From Phreatobacter stygius (lineage in GTDB: Bacteria; Pseudomonadota; Alphaproteobacteria; Rhizobiales; Phreatobacteraceae): 64,000 nt of DNA. The translations under genes were made by a program, and so were the position numbers. The stretch spans positions 7,290,672-7,354,671 of the forward strand of contig NZ_CP039690.1 in assembly GCF_005144885.1 (NCBI RefSeq), written 5' to 3'. The notes under the pieces were generated by a model. It saw only the letters and a list, made by a program, of their open reading frames with translations. It did not search any database and was not told the origin of the DNA. Shown piece by piece: positions 18,319 through 26,490 of this stretch (positions are counted from its first letter, which is position 1; each line of letters opens with the position of its first letter).

Positions 18319-18969
18319 TCAGGCGATGTCGTCGTAACGCGGCTCGAACCAGGGTTCGGCCATGGCGCCATCAAGCCATTCCTTCCAGGCCGGCAGCGCC
18401 ATCATCGCTTCCATATAGGCCTTGACGCCTGGCGGCACCGGCACGGCATAGGCATGAAAGCGGTTGATCACCGGCGCATACATGGCGTCGGCTGCCGAGA
18501 ATTCGCCGTAGAGAAACTCGCCCGCCCCGCCGAAGCGGTCGCGCGCTTCGATCCAGGCCTGGCAAACCCGGTCGATTGCCGCGTCGACGTCCTCGTCATG
18601 CGGGATCGCCTTCGGCTGGCGGCGCAGATTCATCGGCAGGCGCGCACGCAACGGCATGAAGCCGGAATGCATTTCGCAGGAAATCGCCCGGGCATGGGCC
18701 CGGGCCGCGCGGTCGCGCGGCCAGACGCCGGCTTCAGGCAAGGTCTCGGCCAGATATTCGATGATCGCGAGGCTGTCCCAGACGGTGATCTCGCCGTCGA
18801 TCAGGATCGGCACGCGGCCGGCCTGCGAATAACGTGAGATCCGGCCCGATGTATCCGGCTGGTACAGCCGGATCACCTCCTCCTCGAACGGCATCGACAA
18901 GGCTTTCATCAGGATCCACGGCCGGAACGACCAGGACGAATAGGCTTTGTTGGCGATGACAAGTTTCAT
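18319..18969 (-). CDS. glutathione S-transferase family protein
   Basis: 216 residues: thioredoxin-like N-terminal domain (MKLVIANKAYSSWSFRPWIL, SQAGRVPILIDGEITVWDSLAIIEYLAE) and an all-helical C-terminal domain (AAIDRVCQAWIEARDRFGG, SAADAMYAPVINRFHAYAV). The YSSWS near residue 10 supplies the candidate catalytic Ser. The start at 18969 replaces a longer frame that adds ten unlike residues. Cytoplasmic; substrate unknown. Confidence 0.88.
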   Translation of the reverse strand: MKLVIANKAYSSWSFRPWILMKALSMPFEEEVIRLYQPDTSGRISRYSQAGRVPILIDGEITVWDSLAIIEYLAETLPEAGVWPRDRAARAHARAISCEMHSGFMPLRARLPMNLRRQPKAIPHDEDVDAAIDRVCQAWIEARDRFGGAGEFLYGEFSAADAMYAPVINRFHAYAVPVPPGVKAYMEAMMALPAWKEWLDGAMAEPWFEPRYDDIA

Positions 18970-19077
18970 TGGCGACCCCACGACTGGTGGAGCCGCCATG
19001 ATGATACATGGCTAGCGTCGCCAACAACGCATTCGGTTGAAGGTTATGATTGACGCCGCTGATCGATGAGGCCGCGC

Positions 19078-19485
19078 TCAGCTGCGCGGCTTGACCGCCT
19101 CGACCGCGCCTTCCGCCTTCTTCCAGGCGCCGAAACCGCCCTCGATATGGGCGACCGGCTTCAGCCCCATTTTCTGCGCCGTCTGGGCCGACAAGGCCGA
19201 ACGCAGGCCGCCGGCGCAGAAGAACACGAAGGTCTTGTCCTCGGCGAAAACCGGCTTGTGATAGGGGCTTTCCGGGTCGATCCAGAACTCCAGCATGCCA
19301 CGCGGGCAATGGAAGGCGCCGGGCACCTTGCCTTCGCGCTCCAGCTCGCGCGGGTCGCGCAGGTCGACGAACACCACGTCGTCGCGGCCGTAGAGGGCCT
19401 TGGCCTGGTCGACGGAGAGCGTCTCGATCTCGCGCTCGGCCTCGGCGAGCAGCGCCTTGTAACCGGTGGTGATGGTCTGCGGCAT
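19078..19485 (-). CDS. rhodanese-like domain protein
   Basis: 135 residues, single rhodanese domain: DVVFVDLRDPRELEREGKVPGAFHCPRG-type opening, active-site Cys in FFCAGGLRSALSAQ, and the closing HIEGGFGAWKKAEG. Such proteins transfer sulfane sulfur or act in sulfur trafficking. The start at 19485 has GAGGAC 5-6 nt upstream. No other sulfur gene adjoins it. Confidence 0.88.
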   Translation of the reverse strand: MPQTITTGYKALLAEAEREIETLSVDQAKALYGRDDVVFVDLRDPRELEREGKVPGAFHCPRGMLEFWIDPESPYHKPVFAEDKTFVFFCAGGLRSALSAQTAQKMGLKPVAHIEGGFGAWKKAEGAVEAVKPRS

Positions 19486-19659
19486 GAAGTCCTCCTTGGC
19501 CGGACCTGAAGATCGATCGCCGGCCTTGGCCCTTCCCATAGCATTGCCCGGGGCGTCCGACCCAGCCCATGGCGGCAGATCTCGTCAGCGCCCGGCTCGC
19601 GTCGGCGCCGGCTGCCTTAAGGATGCGATCGACCGAAAGGCTCGACGGCGAGCCCTTGG

Positions 19660-20355
19660 ATGCGCTACCGATCGGACATGCTCGGTCTGACGCCGCTCGA
19701 CGCCTTCGCCTTCGCCTGGTTCGTCATGGCCTGGGCCGGCTATTCCTGGCTGGTCGACGTCCTCGGCGCCAAACGCGGCCTGACCTCCACCATGGCGGTC
19801 TACCGCGAGCGCTGGATGCACGAAATGCTGCACCGGTCCAATCGCATCGTCGACGGCCAGATCAACATGACCTTGCAGCAGGGCACCGCCTTCTTCGCCT
19901 CCACATCGCTGCTCGCCGTCGGCGGCGGGCTGACCCTGATCGGCGCCACCGACCGGGCGGTGGAATTCGTCCAGACCTTGCCCTTCGGCTACCACCCGAG
20001 CCGGGAGCAATGGGAGGTCAAGGTTGCCGGCCTGACCATCATCTTCGTTTATGCCTTCTTCAAGTTCGCCTGGGCCTACCGGCTGTTCAACTATTGCGCG
20101 ATCCTGATCGGCGCGACGCCCGACGGCGACCGGCGCGGCACCGAGGAGGCGGTCGCCATGGCCGGCCGTGCCGCCAAGATGAACGCCATCGCGGCCGCCC
20201 ATTTCAACCGCGGCCAGCGCGCCTTTTTTTTCGCGCTCGGTTATCTCGGCTGGTTCGCCGGCCCGATCGTGCTGGTGGTGACCACGGCCGCCGTCGTCTC
20301 GGTGATCTACCGGCGCCAGTTCTGCTCCAACAGCCTCGACGCCGTGCGGCTGTAG
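19660..20355 (+). CDS. DUF599 family integral membrane protein
   Basis: 231 residues, four predicted transmembrane helices (about 13-33, 76-96, 124-146, 192-215). Landmarks are MHEMLHRSNRIVDGQINMTL, QQGTAFFASTSLLAVGGGL and RGQRAFFFALGYLGWF, which identify the DUF599 family found in many alpha- and gammaproteobacteria. Function unknown. Monocistronic by context. Confidence 0.82.
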   Translation: MRYRSDMLGLTPLDAFAFAWFVMAWAGYSWLVDVLGAKRGLTSTMAVYRERWMHEMLHRSNRIVDGQINMTLQQGTAFFASTSLLAVGGGLTLIGATDRAVEFVQTLPFGYHPSREQWEVKVAGLTIIFVYAFFKFAWAYRLFNYCAILIGATPDGDRRGTEEAVAMAGRAAKMNAIAAAHFNRGQRAFFFALGYLGWFAGPIVLVVTTAAVVSVIYRRQFCSNSLDAVRL

Positions 20356-20708
20356 CAGGGTGGACGATCCAGCGCTCCGCGCATTGCTCGATCTCACCGC
20401 GCTCGACGTCTTGGCCGGGCTTGTCCCGGCCATCCACGAATTCCCGGGACAAGCCCGGGCATGACGCTGTGGGTGCTGCACGGGGCGCGCGGCAGCTCGC
20501 CGCGGCAGTGGCGCCGTCCAGCCGCGCCCTCGATCTCACCGCGCTCATCGCTTCATGGCCCGACGCAGCCAAGCACCTCCAAGCTCCGGTTCTGTCGACA
20601 ACGCACAGCTTCCCTGCCCCATGCCCCTGGGATCCACGGCGTCGATCGTGCACTCTCGCGCCGCCTCGCAACACCGCGCCGAATGCGCCCGGACAAGGAG
20701 CCCAGCCT
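20356..20708. other. 353-bp gene-free stretch with a palindromic repeat
   Basis: No gene seen. It holds a family-2 palindromic repeat at 20406-20466, and a 17-18 bp direct repeat (CTCGATCTCACCGCGCTC) at about 20384 and 20530. The RBS of the next gene (AAGGAG, 20695-20700) is at its right end. Confidence 0.6.
20406..20466. repeat. palindromic intergenic repeat, family 2, copy a
   Basis: An imperfect inverted repeat: GGCCGGGCTTGTCCCGG on the left and CCGGGACAAGCCCGG on the right, flanked by CGTC and ATGACG. Related to the element at 29789-29875. Confidence 0.65.
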
Positions 20709-21386
20709 ATGCATATCCTGCGGCCGGCCTTCGACTGGGGCCGCGACGGCGCGCTCGAATTCGCTCACGCGCGCGGCTTCGGCCTGGTGGCCGCGAGCGA
20801 CGCCGCCGGCCCGCGCGGCTCGCATGTGCCCTTCACGCTCAACCGCGACGGCGAGGCCGCCCGCGTCCGCTTCCACGTGACCTCGGGCAACCCGCTCGCC
20901 GGGCTCGCCGATGGCAGGGCGTTCCTCGTCGCCGTGTGGGGCCCCGACGCCTATGTCTCCAACGACTGGTACGCCACGCCGGACCACGTCTCGACCTGGC
21001 TTTACGAAGCGGTGCACCTGGCCGGCCCGGCCCGCCGGCTGACCCGGGAGGCCAATCGCGACCATGGCGACGCGCTGCTCTCGACCTTCGAAGAGCGGCT
21101 CGAGCCGAAACCGCCCTGGCAGCTCGAGACCATGGCGCCGGTGAAACGCGAGGCCATGCTTGATGGCATCGTGGTGATCGAAATGACGGTCGAAACCGTC
21201 GAGGGCCAGCGCAAGTTGAACCAGCACAAATCCGACGAGGATTACCGTGCCGTCGCCGACCGGCTGGCCCGGGCCGATGACGCGGGAAGCCGGGACATCG
21301 CCGCCAGGATGCGCCGGCTGAAACCCCACCTCGTCTATGCCGTCGACGCCGGCGGCGACCCGCAGACCAGGACAGATCAATGGTAA
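20709..21386 (+). CDS. FMN-binding PaiB-family protein
   Basis: 225 residues beginning MHILRPAFDWGRDGALEFAH. It shows the split-barrel FMN-binding fold of the PaiB/FMN-binding negative transcriptional regulator family: GSHVPFTLNRDG, VAVWGPDAYVSNDWY and KLNQHKSDEDYRAVADRLA. Despite the family name there is no helix-turn-helix, so a flavin-dependent role or an FMN-linked control role are both open. RBS AAGGAG lies 8 nt upstream. Its stop overlaps the next gene by 7 nt, making it the first gene of a coupled trio. Confidence 0.83.
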   Translation: MHILRPAFDWGRDGALEFAHARGFGLVAASDAAGPRGSHVPFTLNRDGEAARVRFHVTSGNPLAGLADGRAFLVAVWGPDAYVSNDWYATPDHVSTWLYEAVHLAGPARRLTREANRDHGDALLSTFEERLEPKPPWQLETMAPVKREAMLDGIVVIEMTVETVEGQRKLNQHKSDEDYRAVADRLARADDAGSRDIAARMRRLKPHLVYAVDAGGDPQTRTDQW

Positions 21387-22297
21387 GTGCCGCTTCACCC
21401 GTCGCCGTCATCGGCGCCGGCCTCATCGGGGTCAGCTGGGCGGCCCTGTTCGCCGCGGTCGGCGGCCATGACGTCCGGGTCTGGGATCCCTCCGAGGAGG
21501 CACGGGCCGGCATCGCCGACCGCGCGGCGGCCATGACCGGACAGCTCGCGGCCCTGCATGCCCTGGTCGACCGGCCGTTGACGATCTGCACCACACTCGA
21601 GGACGCCTGTACCGGCGCGGCCTGGGTGCAGGAGAACGCACCGGAGAACCTCGACCTCAAGCGCGGCCTCTACCGGCAGATCGAAGCGGTGGTCGGCCCT
21701 GAGACGGTCATCGCCAGCAGCACCTCGGCGCTGGTCTGGCCGGATCTTGTCGAGGGCATGAGCGACGCCTCGCGCTTCATCACCGCCCACCCGTTCAACC
21801 CGCCGCACCTGATGCCACTCGTCGAGCTGTTCGGCACCGATCCAGGCGTGATCGGCCGCGCCCGGAGCTTCTACGAAGGGCTCGGCCGCGTGCCGGTGGT
21901 GTTGAAGCGCCCGGCGCCCGGCCATATCGCCGGCCGGCTGTCCGCCGCGCTCTGGCGCGAAGCCGTCGCGCTGGTCGCCGACGGCACGGCCAGCGTCGAG
22001 GATGTCGACCAGGCCCTGGTCAACGGCCCCGGGCTGCGCTGGGCCGTGGTCGGTGCCCATATGGGTTACCATCTCGGCGGCGGCGACGGCGGCATCGAAC
22101 ATTACCTGGCAACGCTTGGCCCCAGCCAGGAGCGCCGCTGGGCGACGCTCGGCACGCCAGCGCTGACGCCGGAGGTGCGCGCCATGCTCATCGCCGGCAT
22201 CGGCCAAGAGGCGGCCGGGCGCCCGGTTGACGCCATCGCCGCGGCGCGGGACACCGCCACCATTGCCATTCTGAACAGCCTGCGGAAGCCGACATGA
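21380..22297 (+). CDS. 3-hydroxyacyl-CoA dehydrogenase NAD-binding family oxidoreductase
   Basis: 305 residues. The Rossmann motif VAVIGAGLIGVSWAALFAAVG is at 8-28, followed by the catalytic-loop SSTSALVWPDLVEGM and AHPFNPPHLMPLVELFG with the family His. The helical C-terminal domain carries DVDQALVNGPGLRWAVVG. Overall it is closest in pattern to the lambda-crystallin/L-gulonate 3-dehydrogenase and carnitine 3-dehydrogenase branch, not to fatty-acid HADH, so a small hydroxy-acid substrate is likely. Overlaps its neighbours by 7 and 4 nt. Confidence 0.85.
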   Translation: MVSAASPVAVIGAGLIGVSWAALFAAVGGHDVRVWDPSEEARAGIADRAAAMTGQLAALHALVDRPLTICTTLEDACTGAAWVQENAPENLDLKRGLYRQIEAVVGPETVIASSTSALVWPDLVEGMSDASRFITAHPFNPPHLMPLVELFGTDPGVIGRARSFYEGLGRVPVVLKRPAPGHIAGRLSAALWREAVALVADGTASVEDVDQALVNGPGLRWAVVGAHMGYHLGGGDGGIEHYLATLGPSQERRWATLGTPALTPEVRAMLIAGIGQEAAGRPVDAIAAARDTATIAILNSLRKPT

Positions 22298-22992
22298 CCA
22301 TCGCCCCCATCGCGCCACGTATCGCCCTTGTCCACGCGCTCGAGGAATCGGTGCTGCCGGCCCGCGCGGCATTCCGGGAACTCTGGCCTGAAGCCGCCTG
22401 TTTCGACCTGCTCGACACCGCGCTGGCGGTGGATCTGGCCGCCCGCGGCAGCCTCGACCAGCCCATGGTCGACCGCTTCCTGACGCTCGGCCGTTATGCC
22501 GCGGCGACCGAGGGCCTGGGCGGTCCGGCGCGCGCCATGCTGTTCACCTGCTCGGCCTTCGGCCCGGCCATCGACGCGGTCAAGCAGGCTCTGCCGATCC
22601 CGGTGTTCCGGCCGAACGAAGCCGCCTTCGGCGAGGCGCTCGGCCTTGGCGGGTCGATCGCCATCCTCGTCAGCTTCCCGCCCTCCTTGCCTTCGCTGAC
22701 CCGCGAGCTGCAGGACGAGGCCGATGCCCGCGGCATCCCCGTCACCATCGAGGGCATCGTCGCCGAAGGCGCGCTCGCCGCCCTCAAGGCCGGTGATGGC
22801 GCAACCCATGACCGGCTGGTGGCGGAAGCCGCGGCCCGGCTCTCCGGCGCCGATGCGATCATTCTCGGCCAGTTTTCGCTGGCGCGTGCCAGAGGCGCGG
22901 TGGAAGCCGCAACCAAGGCGCGGGTCATCACCACGCCCGACGCCGCGGTCCGGGCGCTGCGCCATGCGGTGGAGGCGGCGAAGCGGGCTTAG
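22294..22992 (+). CDS. aspartate/glutamate/hydantoin racemase family protein
   Basis: 232 residues. RIALVHALEESVLPARAAFRELW is an opening seen in the Asp/Glu/hydantoin racemase superfamily. MLFTCSAFGPAIDAVKQAL carries the first catalytic Cys. At the second site ADAIILGQFSLARA has Gln where many members have Cys, so two-base racemisation may not occur. Its ATG overlaps the dehydrogenase stop (ATGA), so it is the third gene of a coupled trio. Substrate unknown. Confidence 0.78.
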   Translation: MTIAPIAPRIALVHALEESVLPARAAFRELWPEAACFDLLDTALAVDLAARGSLDQPMVDRFLTLGRYAAATEGLGGPARAMLFTCSAFGPAIDAVKQALPIPVFRPNEAAFGEALGLGGSIAILVSFPPSLPSLTRELQDEADARGIPVTIEGIVAEGALAALKAGDGATHDRLVAEAAARLSGADAIILGQFSLARARGAVEAATKARVITTPDAAVRALRHAVEAAKRA

Positions 22993-23048
22993 CTGCGCGG
23001 CGGCTGGCGCCTAAGCCGACGTCGAGAAGAAAAAGCTCAGGCAAATCA

Positions 23049-23210
23049 ACCCTCTCCCAAAGGGAGAGGGTGGCAGCGTCAGCTGCCGGGTGAGGGGTCG
23101 TCCCTCTCCGGATGGGGCGCATGCGGCGCGAGCGTCAGCATCAGTTCGAAGCGCTCACGCCCCTCACCCGGCGCCTGACGGCGCCACCCTCTCCCTTTGG
23201 GAGAGGGTCG
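23049..23210. repeat. palindromic intergenic repeat, family 3
   Basis: Two inverted arms of about 50 bp (23049-23101 and 23159-23210) built on ACCCTCTCCCAAAGGGAGAG, each itself a small palindrome, plus GCTGCCGGGTGAGGGG-like inner parts. Lies between the racemase gene and the convergent 23236-25266 gene. This arrangement resembles REP/BIME-type elements. Confidence 0.75.
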
Positions 23211-23235
23211 ATTCAGAGGCGCTTGTCCCATCCCC

Positions 23236-25266
23236 CTACCCCCTGCGGCGCGGGTCGGGGTGGCCGTCGAGCCGCATCTGGAACAGAAAGTAAGTCGGCG
23301 AGCAGTAGCCGAGCCCGGCCACCTTGCCGATCTCAGGCAGGTCCGACGGCAGCGCCTGGCACATGAAATCCTCGCGGCAGAACCGTTCGCCGCCGCAGGT
23401 CGCGCGCATGCCGCGGACGATCGAATTGCCGAGACAGGCGGCGAAATCATTGGAGGCGACGCAAATGTCGAAGGCCTTGCCGCCGGCAAAACCGCAGATC
23501 TCGTTGGGCGGCTCCGCGCCCGGCCGGAAGCCCTGGAAGTGGCGGTCCTGGTCGTGGCATTTGCGATAGGCAAGGCCGGCCGGCGCGCCGCCGACCGGTG
23601 GCCGGCAGGTATGGGCGGTGAAATTGATCGCGGTCGCCCGGCTGTTCAATTGCCCGGTCACCGCGAAGCGGTCGCGCCAGGGCTGGGCCGAGGCCGTGGT
23701 GATCCGGCCGGCAAGGCAGGCCTGGCCGGAAAACTCGGCCGCCCGCTCGGTGGTCAGACATTGGCCGAGCTCGATGCCGACGGCCGAATTGCTGGCAAGG
23801 CTGGTGCAGGCCGACCCGGCGGCGCAGGTCCAGGCCGCGCCGAAATGGCGGCGCGCCTCCGCCGGCAGGCAGGCAAGCCCGAGGCTCGCCGCCCGATAGG
23901 CGGGTGGCTGATCGGCGGTCCAGGCCGCCGGCGGCGCCGCCGGCAGTGGCCGGAAGCGGTTCGGCTCGCGGCCGGCGATCATCGCCTCGGCATAGGCCCG
24001 GCGGCGCGGCTGTTCGGCGTGGAAATGTGGCGACACGCCGATCAGCACCCGGTTGAGCGGCGAGATCGCCGGATCGTCCTCGCCGATCACGTGGAAACCG
24101 GCGGTGGCGTTCGACTGGTGGCAGCCCTGGCAGCTCGCCGTGTCGAGCCGCTCCATCAGCGCCTGGGGGGTCCGCACCAGCCCCAGGCCGTCGAAGGACA
24201 TGGCGGAGAACGCATCGCCCGCCGGGCCGAACAGCTCAGTGAACGGCTTGTTGGCGAGCCGCGCCGAGCCATAGGTCGAATAGGAGATCGCCTTGGTGGC
24301 GAGGAACCGGTCGGGGATCGTGAACACCCCCTGGTCGATCGCGGCTCCGCGCGCGGCGAGGAAGGCGACGAGCTCGGCGCGCAAGGCCGCGTCGGCACCG
24401 AGCCGCGCCATGTCGGGCGTGTTTTCCAGCGCCTTGTCGAACAGGACCGGCGCACCTTCGCCGGGCGCGACGCCGAAGATGCGCATGACATAGGCCGCCT
24501 GGCCGCCGAAGGTCGTCTCCAGCCCGGAGGGAAAGCGCACCACCTGGGCATTGATCTCGATCTGCTTCGGCCGGACGCCGCTCGCCGCGAGCGGACCGGC
24601 GGCGAGCCAGGCAGCCCGGGCCCGCGGATCGCCCATCGCCTCCGGCGGCACGAAGCGGCTGACCATGTCGGGGCAGGCCGTCCCGGCCGGGCGCGGCAGG
24701 TCAAACACGACATTGATCGAGAACGGCATGCGCGAGGCATAGGTCCGCCCTGCCCGTTCGAAGCGATAGGCCAGCCGGTAGATCAGCCGGAGCTCGCCGC
24801 AACTCGCATCGCGCAGGTCCTCGGCCAGGAAGTCGCGCCGGTCGAAGCGCGTGACCAGGCCAACCAGCCGGAACCGTGCCGCCGGCGACGCCAGCCAGGC
24901 GAGCTCGAACACCCGCCCGACATTGTCGTCGGTGATCTCGAGCAGGCGCCGGCCGCTCGCCTCGATCTCGCGGCGGAGCTGGCGGACATCGTCGGAAATC
25001 GTCGTGACGATGTGGCGATAGGCCGGATTGTCGCGGTTGAGTGTGTCGTTCGAAGCGGTGCCGGGCCCGCCGAACCCTCGCCCGAAACCGAATCCGCCGT
25101 CCTCCAGCGCCCTCAGCGTGGCATTGTCGGTGACCGCGGCGACCGGCCTGCCCGGCTCGAATGCGGCGGCGGTACCGGCATGAAAAGCCACCGAAGCGAT
25201 CAGTCCGACGATCGAGAGGCCTCGACGCGCGGCCTTTCGCGCGGCATGAGGAAGATATGAACACAT
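23236..25266 (-). CDS. large exported protein with one c-type haem motif and Cys-rich C-terminus, function unknown
   Basis: 676 residues with a signal peptide (KAARRGLSIVGLIASVAFHA, cleavage after about residue 35). A single CXXCH, CQGCHQ at 379-384, predicts covalent haem attachment in the periplasm. The last 240 residues contain many cysteines (for example CAAGSACTSL, CRPPVG, ICGFAGGKAFDICV, CGGERFCREDFMC), suggesting disulfides or outer exposure. I recognise no family for the N-terminal 350 residues. The start codon at 25266 overlaps the divergent DUF3253 start by 10 bp. Downstream of it lies a REP-like repeat. Confidence 0.7.
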   Translation of the reverse strand: MCSYLPHAARKAARRGLSIVGLIASVAFHAGTAAAFEPGRPVAAVTDNATLRALEDGGFGFGRGFGGPGTASNDTLNRDNPAYRHIVTTISDDVRQLRREIEASGRRLLEITDDNVGRVFELAWLASPAARFRLVGLVTRFDRRDFLAEDLRDASCGELRLIYRLAYRFERAGRTYASRMPFSINVVFDLPRPAGTACPDMVSRFVPPEAMGDPRARAAWLAAGPLAASGVRPKQIEINAQVVRFPSGLETTFGGQAAYVMRIFGVAPGEGAPVLFDKALENTPDMARLGADAALRAELVAFLAARGAAIDQGVFTIPDRFLATKAISYSTYGSARLANKPFTELFGPAGDAFSAMSFDGLGLVRTPQALMERLDTASCQGCHQSNATAGFHVIGEDDPAISPLNRVLIGVSPHFHAEQPRRRAYAEAMIAGREPNRFRPLPAAPPAAWTADQPPAYRAASLGLACLPAEARRHFGAAWTCAAGSACTSLASNSAVGIELGQCLTTERAAEFSGQACLAGRITTASAQPWRDRFAVTGQLNSRATAINFTAHTCRPPVGGAPAGLAYRKCHDQDRHFQGFRPGAEPPNEICGFAGGKAFDICVASNDFAACLGNSIVRGMRATCGGERFCREDFMCQALPSDLPEIGKVAGLGYCSPTYFLFQMRLDGHPDPRRRG

Positions 25267-25523
25267 CTCTCGAATCCGATCTCGAAGTCGCCATCCTCAG
25301 GCTCGCGGAAGCCAAGGGTCCCGACAAGTCCATTTCCCCCGATGATGCCGCCAAGCATGTTGCTGGCGTGCGCGACGTCGACTGGCATTCATTGCTGCAG
25401 CCGGTCAGGCGTACGGCGATCCGGCTGGCGCTCGAAGGCCGGCTGGTCATCCTGCGCAAAGGCAAGCCCGCCGACCCGAATGATTTCAAGGGTGTCTACC
25501 GGCTCACTTTGCCGCGCGAATAG
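25257..25523 (+). CDS. DUF3253 family small protein
   Basis: 88 residues: MNTSLESDLEVAILRLAEAK, SISPDDAAKHVAGVRDVDWHSLLQPVRRTAIRLALEGRLVILR-type sequence and KGVYRLTLP match DUF3253, a winged-helix-like family of unknown role (the longer run here is described, not quoted as a motif). The ATG has GAGGAAG at 25249-25254 upstream. It starts inside the 5' end of the divergent 676-residue gene. Confidence 0.8.
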   Translation: MNTSLESDLEVAILRLAEAKGPDKSISPDDAAKHVAGVRDVDWHSLLQPVRRTAIRLALEGRLVILRKGKPADPNDFKGVYRLTLPRE

Positions 25524-25570
25524 GCCGCGCGGCAGTCATCAGGACAGGCCTTCGTGGCGGTGCCGGCCGG

Positions 25571-26401
25571 TCAGGCAGTCATCATGCGCATGAACTGGCC
25601 ATGGGACAGGCCCGCCGGATAATCGAACGATCCGGTTTTCTTGACCGCCCGCAAAGCGTCGAGGGCTGCGCCATAGGTGGCCGACATCCAGGACCCGCCG
25701 AGGCTGACGCGCCGCACGCCCAGCTCGGCCAGTTCCGCATAGGACGGCGTGACGCCGCCGCCGATCGCCATGACGTTGACCGGCCCGCCGATCGCCTGCG
25801 TCAGCGCGGCAATCGTCGGCTTGTCGAGCACCGCGGGCACGAAGACCGACCGGGCGCCGGCGGCGAGGTAGAGCCGGGCCCGGGCCACCGCTTCGTCGAA
25901 ACACTGCTCGGGCGTGCCGAACTTGCGGATATAGCTGTCGATCCGCGCGTTCAGGCAGAAGTCCGGCAAGCCCGCGGCGCGCGCCGCCGCCACGCCGGCG
26001 GCGATGCGGGCGGCCGAAAGGCCGCGGTTGAACAGAGCGGTGGTCCCCGGGACACCATCCTCGATATTGCAGCCGACCAGCCCGGCTGCGATCGCGTCCC
26101 GGACGGTCACCGCCACGTCCTCGGCGGTCGCGCCATATCCGGCCTCGAGATCGGCGGTGACCGGCACGTCGAAGCGCGCCGCCAGCCGCCCTGCCAACCC
26201 AATCATCCGCTCCCGCCCGATCGATTCGCCATCGGGAAACCCTTGAGCGAAGGCGACCCCGGCCGAGGTCGTCGCGATCACCTCGTACCCCTCGTCGATC
26301 GTGATGGCGGCACTGGCGAAGTCCCAGGCATTGGGCAGCACGAAGCAGCCGGTTTCATGCATTGCCGCGAACCTGGCGGCCTTTTCGCTTTGGGATGGCA
26401 T
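25571..26401 (-). CDS. isocitrate lyase/PEP mutase superfamily protein
   Basis: 276 residues. GYEVIATTSAGVAFAQG, VPVTADLEAGYG and GLVGCNIEDGV supply the TIM-barrel Mg-binding Asp/Glu residues of the PEP mutase/2-methylisocitrate-lyase-like family, and the loop after LFNRG replaces the KKCGH lyase signature. So a C-C lyase or oxaloacetase-type hydrolase acting on a small keto-acid is likely, not true isocitrate lyase. Start 26401 is the first family-like Met. It lies immediately downstream of a tandem operator and the TetR gene, suggesting TetR control. Confidence 0.8.
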   Translation of the reverse strand: MPSQSEKAARFAAMHETGCFVLPNAWDFASAAITIDEGYEVIATTSAGVAFAQGFPDGESIGRERMIGLAGRLAARFDVPVTADLEAGYGATAEDVAVTVRDAIAAGLVGCNIEDGVPGTTALFNRGLSAARIAAGVAAARAAGLPDFCLNARIDSYIRKFGTPEQCFDEAVARARLYLAAGARSVFVPAVLDKPTIAALTQAIGGPVNVMAIGGGVTPSYAELAELGVRRVSLGGSWMSATYGAALDALRAVKKTGSFDYPAGLSHGQFMRMMTA

Positions 26402-26433
26402 GGCAACGACCCTTATCGGTGATGAGCGGGAAT

Positions 26434-26473
26434 AAACCGACCGCCAGTCTGTTTTCGACCGCCAGTCGGTTTC
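26434..26473. promoter_or_regulatory. tandem/inverted operator between tetR and the PEP-mutase-like gene
   Basis: An 18-bp direct repeat, CGACCGCCAGTC followed by (t/g)GTTTT(t/c), at 26438-26455 and 26456-26473 (16 of 18 identical). The outer parts also form an inverted repeat, AAACCGAC at 26434 and GTCGGTTT at 26465. This CCGAC/GTCGG pattern is typical of TetR-family sites and lies 33 bp before the PEP-mutase-like start. Confidence 0.65.
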
Positions 26474-26490
26474 TGTCAAGCCGTCGCATG

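Noticed and set aside
23197..25260. 687-codon plus-strand open frame antisense to the haem protein gene
   Set aside because: Composition is typical of an antisense shadow, and the minus-strand product has signal peptide and CXXCH.
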